From: UBA10438 sp044238605
GTDB lineage: Bacteria > Bacteroidota > Ignavibacteria > Kapaibacteriales > Kapaibacteriaceae
Reading direction: 5' to 3'
NCBI GenBank assembly: GCA_044238605.1
Contig: JBIICY010000012.1
Span: 1 to 39,358 of the forward strand
Length of the DNA stretch: 39,358 nt
Part shown: positions 27,128-35,213 of the stretch, piece by piece
How the letters are laid out: every line of letters begins with the position of its first letter
Position numbering within the stretch: position 1 is the first letter of the stretch
Position numbers and translations under genes: made by a program
Notes under the pieces: model-generated
Databases searched by the model: none
Told to the model about the DNA's origin: nothing
What the model saw: the letters and a program-made list of their open reading frames with translations, nothing else

Positions 27128-27925
27128 ATGATCACACGCATAGTATTTCTGGCGCTTATCCTTCCATGTGTTGTATTTGCCGACCCGAACGGTAAGACGG
27201 GCCGTACGTCTACGATGACGCAAGGCTGCGCAGATTGTCACGGATCGAATGCTGGTGCGGCTGTAACCCTCACGTTGGACGGACCTCGCAAGATTGAACC
27301 GGGACAACTTGCAACGTTTAAATTCATCGTTGGACATGCATCCAATCCCTCTGCTGGTGTGTCTGTAGCCATCCGGAAGACTCCTACAGGTACTGGCGAT
27401 GGGGCTGGTACACTTGGTACGGTAACCGGCGCTGGACTGCGCCTTCGTGGAACGGGTGCGGGTGCGGAGTTAACACAGAGTGCTCCAAAGCTCATGTCGA
27501 ACAAGTCGGCAGAGTTTGCGTTTACGTGGACAGCTCCAACAACTCCTGGCACGTATTATGTGCAGGCCGTTGCGAATGCTGTCAATGGTAATGGTCGTAA
27601 CGATGCAGGCGATGACTGGACATTTCTGCAGCCGGTGGAGATCATTGTTGAGTCTGCCACCAGTGTGAACGAAGAACTCGCTGCGCTCTCTACGATCTTC
27701 CCGAATCCGTGCGCTTCAACAGAGATCCTCAACATCGGTACAGAAATCACAGGTGTGTCTCAGGTGCAGCTTGTGAATGCAAGCGGACAGATCGTGTTGG
27801 ATGAAATGATGGACATTTCTAATGGGGCGCTGCCTAAGCCCCTTGCCGGACTTCCTCGTGGTGTGTACTTCATCGTTGTTCGCAACGGTTCGATCACTCG
27901 TCGTGGTTCTGTGCATCTCTGGTAA
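27128..27925 (+). CDS. Secreted CxxCH-containing protein (choice-of-anchor V-like) with T9SS tail
   Basis: The 265-residue protein has signal peptide MITRIVFLALILPCVVFA and, close behind it, TGRTSTMTQGCADCHGSN. CADCH (Cys34, Cys37, His38) is a single heme c attachment motif. The next 130 residues form a beta-sandwich-like domain (VTLTLDGPRKIEPGQLATF, WTAPTTPGTYYVQAVANAVNG) as in proteins described as choice-of-anchor V. The last 75 residues (FPNPCASTEILNI, QVQLVNASGQIVLDE, LPRGVYFIVV) are a type A T9SS sorting domain. In other members the N-terminal CxxCH may bind heme or only resemble such a site; no distal ligand is obvious. The protein is predicted to be surface-exposed. The next gene starts 24 nt downstream. 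Confidence 0.8.
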   Translation: MITRIVFLALILPCVVFADPNGKTGRTSTMTQGCADCHGSNAGAAVTLTLDGPRKIEPGQLATFKFIVGHASNPSAGVSVAIRKTPTGTGDGAGTLGTVTGAGLRLRGTGAGAELTQSAPKLMSNKSAEFAFTWTAPTTPGTYYVQAVANAVNGNGRNDAGDDWTFLQPVEIIVESATSVNEELAALSTIFPNPCASTEILNIGTEITGVSQVQLVNASGQIVLDEMMDISNGALPKPLAGLPRGVYFIVVRNGSITRRGSVHLW

Positions 27926-27949
27926 AAGCTCCCTGCGGTATATTGCCGC

Positions 27950-30409
27950 ATGCGATTTGTACTTATTCTTCTTGCAGTTGCGTGCACTCTGCACGCACAG
28001 ACAGATGTCCTCCGAGAACAACGCGAGGGCGAACATCACAAACGTGAAGCCGAAGCATTCTTCGAGCAGCTCCATGCTGTGCCCGAGGGCTTTAATTGGC
28101 GCGCTGTAAACGAAGCTGTGCGAGACGCGCGCTTGTCCCGCGTGCAGATGCGCGATGCAATGCGCATGCCTACAGGCGTTGCGGGTACATGGCGTGAGAT
28201 TGGTTCGTTGAATCAAGCTGGACGTGTAGTCTGCGTTGAGTATGATCACAAAACTGGACGTGTCTGGCTGGCCGGCGCGGGTGGTACGATATGGAGCGGC
28301 GACACAACAGGGAAGACATGGAAGTGTCATTCCGATGCGCGCCGCATCGAAGACCCACAGCTCATGAAGCTGATCAAGCGTCCGGATGGCAGCGAGTATC
28401 TTATTGTGATATCTGGCTCGCCCCGTGTATGGCTCCTTGATCTAGCTACAAACACATGGTCTCAGGCAACGGGGCTTACGGAGATGCAGCGATGGGGCGG
28501 CTTTAGCAACGCAGTTGCCATCAAGCGTGGTGGACGTCTAGAGATCCTTGCCGTTGGCAACGAATGGGACTATGGTCAGGCGTGGAAGGGTCGCAACGTA
28601 TTGTACCGAAGTATAGATTCTGGAATGTCCTTCCAGCGTCTACGATGGTACGACGGACAGCGTCAGATCTGGAGCGACGGCGAGCAGCAGGCGTGGCTTC
28701 TGCATGGCGACACGCTTTCGTCTATCGAGTCGGACGGATCCTTGAAGCTCCTCAAGCTCAACCCGTATGGTTCATCGTCGGGCATCCGCAACGTGCTGTT
28801 TGCAGGGGGCGACCCCGGCTCGGTGATCATGGCCGTTGTGAAATCAGATAGTACACGATTTTATCTCTGCAACGACAACGGCGTAACGTGGAAGAAGATG
28901 GGCGCGCTCGACTTTGGTCCGTTTGATCTGCAGTCATTCCACTTTGCATTCGAAAACGGCTTCTACCTCTACGGTGGCGTGGATACGTATCGTACCGACG
29001 ATGACGGTGTTACCTGGACAAAGGTGAACCACTGGGGAGACTACTACGGGAATCCCGAGTTCAAGCTCCATGCAGACATCCCGATGGTAAAGAGTTTTCC
29101 GGAAGGGGTAACGTTTATCTGCACCGATGGTGGCGCTTATATATCTCGCAACGGTGGCAAGAGCGTGCGCAACATCACGCTCAAGAACATGAATATCAGT
29201 CAGTACTATGGCTCCTACACCAGCCGTAACAATACGCAGGTTGTTAGTGCCGGTTCTCAGGATCAGGGCTTTCAGCGTAGTCTTGTTGATTCAGGGGGCG
29301 TGCGTTCCTTCAAGCAGACGATCTCTGGCGACTATGCTCATCTTGTTTCGGGCGATAATGGCAAATCGTTGTTCTGCGTGTATCCGGGTTTTGTGATGTA
29401 CATCCCTGAGCACGAAACAGGTTGGTCCCCTAAGATGCGCGACTTCGAAATGCGTAATCAGCTATGGCTGCCGCCGCTTACCATGCGCAACTCACAGCCC
29501 CTTACTACATACCTTGGTGGTGGCACAAAGCGGGGCACTGGTGCGTATGTCTATACCTACACATTCATGAGCACGGACCTCGTTGTTGACTCATTGAAAT
29601 TCGACTTCAGTCAAGGGGCTGGTGATGTGCGCATCACGGAGATCGAGTTTGCTCGGAGTAATGATAACCATGGTTACGTTATGACGTCAAACGGCAACGT
29701 CTTTGTTACCTTGGACGCCGGTACAACCTGGACCAAGAAGTCACGTCCACAAAAGCTTGGTGGACACTACTTCCACGGCAACGCACTTGCGATTCATTCC
29801 ACCGATCCAACGCGCATCGTCATCGGCGGCACGGGCTATGATACTCCGGCCGTGTACATCAGTGATGATGCCGGCAGCACCTTCACACCACTTGTTGGTC
29901 TTCCTCCATGTCTTGTGCTTACGCTTGCGATGTCAGATGATGGACGCTACATCGCAGCAGCAACAGATGTGGGTGCATTCATCTACGATAAGCAACAGAG
30001 CGCATGGACGGACGTCACAGAGCTTGGCGCACCTGACCAAACCTACTGGCACGTAGACCGTGTAGAGCCCCTTGGCCTTTTCCGCTTCAGCACGTATGGA
30101 CGTGGCATTTGGGACTTCACGATCAATGGTACAACAGACGTCCAAGAGGGCAATGTGGGTCGTCCGCGTGTAACAAGCATTGGCCAGCTCGTCAACGGCG
30201 TCTCATCGATTGCCATCACCAGCGACCGCGAAACAGACGCCACGATCGTGTGGTACGATCTTGCCGGACGCCGGTATGCACAGGAGAACATAAGGGTACA
30301 GGAGGGTACAAGGGTACTTGGGGTACCGGAAGAGGCCCGCAGGCACGGGGCTCGCACATGCGTTATCACCACTGCCGACGGCACCGTCGCGGCCTGCTTA
30401 GCCCCATAA
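27950..30409 (+). CDS. Large secreted Asp-box (BNR/sortilin-like) beta-propeller protein
   Basis: The 819-residue product starts at ATG 27950 with signal peptide MRFVLILLAVACTLHAQ. No ribosome-binding sequence precedes the ATG; instead a small hairpin TGCGG-7nt-CCGCA abuts it. Repeated Asp-box motifs of S/N-x-D-x-G-x-x-W type are spread through the chain (SIDSGMSF, NDNGVTWKK, TDDDGVTWTK, TLDAGTTWTKK, SDDAGSTFTPL), which marks a sortilin/VPS10- or sialidase-like beta-propeller. Such propellers bind carbohydrate or protein, and many in this phylum are T9SS cargo. The C-terminus (SSIAITSDRETDATIVWYDL, AGRRYAQENI) looks like a degenerate sorting domain. A GGGTAC-rich patch (30294-30326) lies inside its 3' end. 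There are no sialidase catalytic residues that I can assign, so enzyme activity is not claimed. Confidence 0.75.
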   Translation: MRFVLILLAVACTLHAQTDVLREQREGEHHKREAEAFFEQLHAVPEGFNWRAVNEAVRDARLSRVQMRDAMRMPTGVAGTWREIGSLNQAGRVVCVEYDHKTGRVWLAGAGGTIWSGDTTGKTWKCHSDARRIEDPQLMKLIKRPDGSEYLIVISGSPRVWLLDLATNTWSQATGLTEMQRWGGFSNAVAIKRGGRLEILAVGNEWDYGQAWKGRNVLYRSIDSGMSFQRLRWYDGQRQIWSDGEQQAWLLHGDTLSSIESDGSLKLLKLNPYGSSSGIRNVLFAGGDPGSVIMAVVKSDSTRFYLCNDNGVTWKKMGALDFGPFDLQSFHFAFENGFYLYGGVDTYRTDDDGVTWTKVNHWGDYYGNPEFKLHADIPMVKSFPEGVTFICTDGGAYISRNGGKSVRNITLKNMNISQYYGSYTSRNNTQVVSAGSQDQGFQRSLVDSGGVRSFKQTISGDYAHLVSGDNGKSLFCVYPGFVMYIPEHETGWSPKMRDFEMRNQLWLPPLTMRNSQPLTTYLGGGTKRGTGAYVYTYTFMSTDLVVDSLKFDFSQGAGDVRITEIEFARSNDNHGYVMTSNGNVFVTLDAGTTWTKKSRPQKLGGHYFHGNALAIHSTDPTRIVIGGTGYDTPAVYISDDAGSTFTPLVGLPPCLVLTLAMSDDGRYIAAATDVGAFIYDKQQSAWTDVTELGAPDQTYWHVDRVEPLGLFRFSTYGRGIWDFTINGTTDVQEGNVGRPRVTSIGQLVNGVSSIAITSDRETDATIVWYDLAGRRYAQENIRVQEGTRVLGVPEEARRHGARTCVITTADGTVAACLAP
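30294..30326 (+). repeat. Four spaced GGGTAC motifs inside the 3' end of a gene
   Basis: GGGTAC occurs at 30294, 30304, 30312 and 30321. Spacing is 10, 8 and 9 nt, so this is a degenerate cluster and not a clean tandem array. It lies about 85 nt before the stop codon. Confidence 0.5.
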
Positions 30410-30421
30410 GAGCAGAGTTAC

Positions 30422-30429
30422 TAACTTTG
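30422..30429 (+). promoter_or_regulatory. TAnnTTTG-type -7 element for tRNA-Pro
   Basis: TAACTTTG matches exactly and ends 7 nt before the mature 5' end of the tRNA, the spacing expected for a -7 element of a tRNA with little or no 5' leader. Confidence 0.6.
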
Positions 30430-30436
30430 CAGCCTT

Positions 30437-30510
30437 CAGCGTATAGCGCAGCCCGGTAGCGCGCCACTTTGGGGTAGTGGAGGTCGTGGGTTCAAATCCC
30501 GCTACGCTGA
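30437..30510 (+). tRNA. tRNA-Pro (anticodon GGG)
   Basis: The 74-nt cloverleaf is complete. The acceptor stem CAGCGTA pairs with TACGCTG, with C1-G72 as is usual for bacterial tRNA-Pro, and A is the discriminator. The D stem is GCGC/GCGC, the anticodon stem CCACT/AGTGG has loop TTGGGGT, and the T arm is GTGGG-TTCAAAT-CCCGC. The loop places GGG at positions 34-36. CCA is not encoded. It marks the junction between ordinary chromosome and the accessory region to the right. Confidence 0.97.
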
Positions 30511-30516
30511 CATAAG

Positions 30517-30555
30517 CCCATCTAAATCAATGGTTTAGATGGGTTTCGCATTTTT
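30517..30555 (+). terminator. Terminator after tRNA-Pro
   Basis: A perfect 10-bp stem (30517-30526 with 30534-30543) with a 7-nt loop is followed by TTT and a further T run at about 30551-30555. Confidence 0.75.
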
Positions 30556-30907
30556 GCACTGACGTTATACTGACGGTTTGTGAACCATAAACCTCAGTTT
30601 CACGAGGAGCTGCCCAATCCTCAGGACAGTGATCAACCATCTTAGCCATTCACAACGGCAGTTGTTTCAAAGACTCAAGATGTGTCAAGGAGTGCGATCT
30701 GACATTAGTGTAGGACAGATCACATTATCTGTGACCCATGATTGTCGTCCTGAGTTCACACGCGATTCTGACAGAGTCGCTGTGGGCAGTGATTGCCCTC
30801 TAGGGTTATTAGTGTTGTGTGCACCATAGCTCGTGTGAGACAGCGCCGGCTGTCACTAGGACTGCCGATTGCTTGCAGTGCACGCACAGCTAATGAGTAT
30901 GACGATT
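30556..30907. other. Stretch without a recognisable gene
   Basis: About 350 nt after the tRNA terminator. I see no supported coding region, no tRNA 3'-end duplicate and no integrase. The one short open frame here (starting at GTG 30629) has no ribosome site and no recognisable sequence. Confidence 0.5.
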
Positions 30908-31023
30908 GATCACAGCAGTCTCGGGTATCGACCACCAGTACCCGAATCTATTCAACCAACAATATTTAGGTTCGCTGCGAGATGACTATCATTACACGTG
31001 GACCAATAAACGGGGGCAGGTCA
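30908..31023 (+). mobile_element. IS3-family remnant: 3' end of orfB plus the right terminus
   Basis: This stretch matches the reverse complement of 35174-35289, the right part of the intact IS. In one frame it reads SLGYRPPVPESIQPTIFRFA, the C-terminus of OrfB with one residue changed, then continues through the non-coding tail to GGGGGCAGGTCA, exactly the IS terminus. Everything upstream in the element is missing. Confidence 0.85.
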
Positions 31024-31531
31024 CTGGCGGTGTCGCTGCGATAAGTTTAAGGTATCAGGACAACGTCAATTCAATACCGCAAGGCTAACACCAAACTTTC
31101 AGGATTTTAAATTGGGATTGTCAAAGTCAACTCTTAGCAGGAACCTGGTTGCGGCAGCCAAGTCGGGGAGTCTTGTGACGCAAAAGCATGATCCACAGAG
31201 TGGAACTGTCGCGTGGCAGGGAGGCCGGAGCATTATCGACCCAGAGGTCTCCTCGAGTATGTGCGAAATGTTTGAGTCGGGTTCTTTCGATGCTGTGGAG
31301 TATCGCGACTGCCGTTACAAGAGCCCAACCTTTTTAATTCACCCTCATCAGGCCTATGCAAGTTTGGGGACTCACATTCCATCTGGATCTACGGGGACAA
31401 CGGGCTCATATGATCGTATCGTTGCGGTAAGTGGTTCCAAACAGGGTTGGCACGTGTTCGCTGAGAACCAGTCCGACTTTGATGACAAATTGGCTACGGG
31501 ATCGATTGAGCTCATCGGACCTGTCACTTGA
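31024..31531 (+). pseudogene. Open frame truncated at its 5' side by the IS remnant (hypothetical)
   Basis: The frame is open from inside the IS end to the stop at 31529-31531. The first plausible internal start is TTG 31112, giving 139 residues. The segment LSKSTLSRNLVAAAKSG resembles a winged-helix or helix-turn-helix piece, and the C-terminal part (YDRIVAVSGSKQGWHVFAENQ) is not recognised. The frame runs straight into the IS remnant with no ribosome site, so it is best read as the remains of a gene cut by the insertion. A chance open frame cannot be excluded. Confidence 0.35.
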
Positions 31532-31787
31532 TAGACTGGCAAGAAAACTGCTGTAGTAGACAAAAGGGTCCTCTGGTGAGGGCAATGAGAACAGATCAGG
31601 TCGGGGCACCCGGCGATTATTCGCCGAGTACAAGTTAGCCGGCCGACTACTAGTCATCGAGCACATCTGAAACATGGTATGTCGTGGGTTTAGCCTGTGC
31701 GTGAAAGGAGTGTGGGAACAGCGCTCACATAGGTTGCGGCCACCCACCATGCCACAGTGATAGCTCGCACGAATTGAAAGACCATAA

Positions 31788-33062
31788 ATGGATGCTGAAC
31801 AACTTCTAGCAGAGACGACAGACTTCTATCTTGGCTCAGGGGACTTCAATGGCTATCCGTGCCACCGTATCCGAAGTACAACAGGTATTGCCGCAGATCA
31901 CTTGCGTCTGCTCTTGGCTCAACTCGTATCAGCTGGCGCAATAGCGGTGATTTTCGGAGATAGACATCCCAACCCTCACATACGGGCATTCAGAGACGAG
32001 CCTGTAGATCGCCAGCTCGAGAAGCTTGAGAACAGTGAACTCAGGCACGTCTGCTTGTACCCTACCCGGAATCATCTTGATGAAGTTGTAGACAAGCGCG
32101 AATACCATGGCCGCCCGTACACACTCGAGATGGCACTAGGGGCAGGTCAGTTGGAGTATCGAGCTTTTGACCTGTCCGTCCTAGAGATATATCGCAACGA
32201 TCCAAGGTACTTCTACCAGACTGATGATATCAATGGGCAGATATGTGTCTCAGATGAACACTACCTGTCTCAATCGATGCCTGAACGAGACAAGGTGCTA
32301 CTCGATACGTTTGGCTTTGCATATGACGATGAGTACAACCGGGCCGCTGCAGTATTCTGCATCTATTTGAGCCGACTAAGCCCGGAGCACCAACAGATTT
32401 GGCTCAGTAAGGAAGTGCGCGGTTCTTACAAGCTCCATCCCGACTATTGCCGAAACAACGTACTTGGGGAATGGGGAGAGAAGATGTCGATATTCAGCGC
32501 GTTCTATGAGGAGCTACGAGTAATAAACGACATGTGCGATCTAATGGGGAGACCTCACCTGTTCCGAGACATATTCCGAAAGATCAAGCCGAGAAACTTC
32601 AGCTTTTTGGTGCGGCCGACGCAAGCTGAGTACTACGACTTCGCTCTAACGCTCGACAAGATGATGTCGGACAATCTCAACAAGGAGTTTTTTATGGGCG
32701 CGGTTGATGACGAGGATGAGAACAAGCGCGATGACGGTAAAGTCGAAGTACGGAAACGAGGAACGATCGCGATGCTTGAAGAGTGGATTGCACGCTCATT
32801 CAGAACGCGAGACCCTGAGCCTATTTCAGAGATGATCAGTGCATTTAAGAGGGTCAGGCGAATACGACAGAAGCCTGCCCATGCGTTGCACCCAGATGTT
32901 TTTGACCAGAAGTATATTCACGAGCAACGCCAGCTGATAGTGGATGCCTATAGTGCATTGCGTGCGATTCGTCTCCTGCTAGCGAACCATCCCAATGTGA
33001 AAGAGGCTGGCGACCTTGCGATTCCAGATGCACTTCTCAAAGGGATGATCTGGACATACTAA
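31788..33062 (+). CDS. Conserved hypothetical protein with HEPN-like RxxxxH motif
   Basis: The 424-residue protein starts at ATG 31788 with only GAAAG upstream. The first 90 residues look like a winged-helix region (STTGIAADHLRLLLAQLVSAG, then NPHIRAF). The middle contains DLSVLEIYRNDPRYFYQTDD and SRLSPEHQQIWLSKEV, followed by a long helical part. Near the C-terminus R360-Q-K-P-A-H365 gives an RxxxxH motif, then FDQKYIHEQRQLIVDAYSAL, the helical layout expected of a HEPN domain. HEPN proteins are usually metal-independent RNases of toxins and anti-phage systems. I recall similar uncharacterised proteins but cannot name a family, so the HEPN reading is a hypothesis. It lies between IS ends and is followed 15 nt later by a co-directional gene. 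Confidence 0.7.
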   Translation: MDAEQLLAETTDFYLGSGDFNGYPCHRIRSTTGIAADHLRLLLAQLVSAGAIAVIFGDRHPNPHIRAFRDEPVDRQLEKLENSELRHVCLYPTRNHLDEVVDKREYHGRPYTLEMALGAGQLEYRAFDLSVLEIYRNDPRYFYQTDDINGQICVSDEHYLSQSMPERDKVLLDTFGFAYDDEYNRAAAVFCIYLSRLSPEHQQIWLSKEVRGSYKLHPDYCRNNVLGEWGEKMSIFSAFYEELRVINDMCDLMGRPHLFRDIFRKIKPRNFSFLVRPTQAEYYDFALTLDKMMSDNLNKEFFMGAVDDEDENKRDDGKVEVRKRGTIAMLEEWIARSFRTRDPEPISEMISAFKRVRRIRQKPAHALHPDVFDQKYIHEQRQLIVDAYSALRAIRLLLANHPNVKEAGDLAIPDALLKGMIWTY

Positions 33063-33077
33063 GATTTAAGCGATTCC

Positions 33078-33779
33078 ATGCTCTCCACCACCTTCAACAT
33101 GTACACCGATGCCACGGGTCCAGATCCGGATTCGAGCAGCGCTACGCTAACGAGTTATCACAAGCTACTCTGGAGCAAGCCATTGCCGAGTGGTGATGTG
33201 TTCGAGCTCCGAGATGACGAGCCGGGGTACTACCTCTACCATAACTCACACGTGGGCGAGTTTTCGTTGGGTAGCGATGCCATTACCCACTCCTACCGGA
33301 ACCATCACAGAAAGAAGTGGCTCACGGAGCAGATACCGAATGACTTGCAAGAGCTCTTTGACGTTGGCTCTGCCATCGGTGCATACCTCGTCTTTCCCAA
33401 CCGGCAGATCAACCGTCTGCCGACGATCAACCAATTGAGAGGTAGCCACGCCCCGATCGACGATCGCTTCGACCTCACGCTGGAGTGCATCCGTCGATTC
33501 TATGCTTATACCCAAAGCCCCCTCACCGATGTCCTTGAACGGTATGCGTCCTTCTTTCGGCTCTTCGAGAGCTTTGAGGGATACGTGGAATTCTTCCTGC
33601 TTGACGACCTGGTTGACAAGCACGGGGGCGTGAACTTCTACTTGCCGTTCGAGGGATTTGCTTCGGCACCGGGGTTTAAGGACGTATGCGACTACCGCTC
33701 CTACATAGCGGGAGTGGAAAGGTTCGTGCGAGGGCGGAATGCTCGGACCGAACGGTACGCTGCACGGCTGGGTGGATAG
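33078..33779 (+). CDS. Conserved hypothetical protein (DUF6994-like)
   Basis: This 233-residue protein lies 15 nt downstream of the HEPN-like gene on the same strand, so one transcript is likely. It is soluble, with no signal peptide or membrane helix. Features are MLSTTFNMYTDATGPDPDS at the start, then YHKLLWSKPLPSGDVFEL, YLYHNSHVGEFSLGSDAI and FFLLDDLVD. The N-terminal pattern recalls a family annotated DUF6994, found scattered in many bacteria with no known function; this comes from memory and should be checked by profile search. No catalytic motif is evident. As the partner of the upstream gene it could be a regulator, antitoxin or effector, and the sequence does not decide. Confidence 0.65.
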   Translation: MLSTTFNMYTDATGPDPDSSSATLTSYHKLLWSKPLPSGDVFELRDDEPGYYLYHNSHVGEFSLGSDAITHSYRNHHRKKWLTEQIPNDLQELFDVGSAIGAYLVFPNRQINRLPTINQLRGSHAPIDDRFDLTLECIRRFYAYTQSPLTDVLERYASFFRLFESFEGYVEFFLLDDLVDKHGGVNFYLPFEGFASAPGFKDVCDYRSYIAGVERFVRGRNARTERYAARLGG

Positions 33780-34057
33780 AAAACGTAGGCCGCCAACCAA
33801 CGACCACATGTGTTGGCCAACGTGGTATCTTCAATCTGGCAGTTGCATCCGTGTGAGTGTTGCAGGGATGGATTAGGCTAGATGACCAAGCTGCATATGA
33901 TTCCGATCCCATGCTAATCGGGCTGTCAGCAAATCTGCATAGTCCAGAAGCATGTTCTTGGCCCGGAGCGTGATCTATTGAATACGACACTCCTAACTGT
34001 TGGCTAACTGTAGGGAAGACCAGTTCGTTTAGTAAACGAGCAGTAGGAACCTATGGC

Positions 34058-34981
34058 TCATGCCATAAAGCGCAAGATCTCAACCACATTGCCATGGACA
34101 CGATCGATATCAAGCTCTCCTGAAAGCAGTTTGTTGATGGTGTTGTCTGGAACACCTGCGATCTTTGCAACCCAGATGAGTATGCCGGTATTGACGAGTT
34201 TTAGCGTTGCCGTCATCTCTTTGTCGAGAACATCGAATACTGCCGATGCTCGCGTCAGTGGCTCAGGGTGAGTAAGTGATGGTGCATTCTTCGAACATGC
34301 AACAACAGCACCAAGTGCAATTACGATCCCCAATTGATCGGAAGCGCCAATTTTCCCATCATAGTGTGCGAGGATCCAGCGGGCGGCTTCGGCGTCGCAT
34401 CTTGTCTCGATTTCCTTTGATTCCTCTGGAGTAACATCCAGCTTATGAAGATCATCGTTGACGATATGAGAGACCTCATGAAGCATGATGAAGAGAATTG
34501 CTGCGATGTAGATTGACTTTATATTCTGCCACTCTACCATACCGGGATTGACTTCGTCAATATTGTCTGGTAAGCCGTCAGGCCACCGAAGAGTGCTTGT
34601 ATTCACGAATGTTCTGACACTGCTCAAAGACTCATTGATAATCCTTCGGATATTATCATCGATCTCAACATTTCGACTGCCAGAAGCCATTGCCCTGACC
34701 ATTGGGTCATACATATCGAAGTACGCGGCACTAGTCAAAAGAAAGACAAACGCATACCATTCATCGGGTAAGTGAATCGAGATATCACCACCAACCATTC
34801 TAACTTGTGGGGATTGGGTTGTCCGTGCATCACCCACGACGACGAGTCCATTGCATCGGTCTCTCAAATGGCCGTACAGCTCTGGATGGCTCTGCAATAT
34901 CTGTTCAAACTGCAAGAGAATTTGGAAGTTAAGTCCCTTTGTCGGGTACAGCCCCTGGTTAGCATCATCAGGCGTGGTCAT
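34058..34981 (-). CDS. Zinc metallopeptidase-like protein (Lit/U49-like HExxH)
   Basis: This 307-residue protein lies on the minus strand, convergent with the preceding pair. The zinc-binding motif HEVSH (His168, Glu169, His172) sits after a hydrophobic helix (YIAAILFIML). Twenty residues on, EIETRCDAEAARWIL supplies acidic candidates for the third ligand (Glu192, Asp196 or Glu198). Then come LTHPEPLTRASAVFDVL and a C-terminal region of unknown role. The order LHExxH, acidic ExxxDAEAARW and HPxxxxR recalls peptidase U49, the family of the E. coli phage-exclusion protease Lit, which cleaves EF-Tu on phage infection. Similarity is by motif only, and an ImmA/IrrE-type or other gluzincin is possible. 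No signal peptide is seen, so it is cytoplasmic. Confidence 0.65.
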   Translation of the reverse strand: MTTPDDANQGLYPTKGLNFQILLQFEQILQSHPELYGHLRDRCNGLVVVGDARTTQSPQVRMVGGDISIHLPDEWYAFVFLLTSAAYFDMYDPMVRAMASGSRNVEIDDNIRRIINESLSSVRTFVNTSTLRWPDGLPDNIDEVNPGMVEWQNIKSIYIAAILFIMLHEVSHIVNDDLHKLDVTPEESKEIETRCDAEAARWILAHYDGKIGASDQLGIVIALGAVVACSKNAPSLTHPEPLTRASAVFDVLDKEMTATLKLVNTGILIWVAKIAGVPDNTINKLLSGELDIDRVHGNVVEILRFMA

Positions 34982-35050
34982 AATGTCATAACTGATTTGT
35001 GGTGGATACGTCGGGCAAATGTTGCCTTCTTAGGCCGGGTAAATACATTA

Positions 35051-35075
35051 TGGCGTCTCTATCGAAGAGACGCCA
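35051..35075. other. Perfect 9-bp hairpin upstream of the metallopeptidase gene
   Basis: TGGCGTCTC and GAGACGCCA flank a 7-nt loop, 70 nt upstream of the metallopeptidase start. It has no T run on either strand, so it could be a remnant terminator or an operator-like site. Confidence 0.4.
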
Positions 35076-35213
35076 CGAATACAATGCTTTAACAGTATCA
35101 AGGTAGCCGATCGAAGTGGAGTGGACTAAAAAACAGGACCAGTCGTAAGCTGGGGAATTCACCTCAAGGAGGATGACCTGCCCCGTTTGTTGGTCCACGT
35201 GTAATGATAGTCA

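Noticed and set aside
30629..30829. A 66-codon open frame from GTG 30629
   Set aside because: No ribosome site, no recognisable domain, unusual composition; likely chance.
30906..31088. A 60-codon open frame after the tRNA
   Set aside because: It is the IS remnant read in the wrong frame.
34986..35198. A 70-codon minus-strand frame left of the IS as an independent gene
   Set aside because: Its start lies inside the IS end; it is better seen as possible sequence downstream of an interrupted gene.
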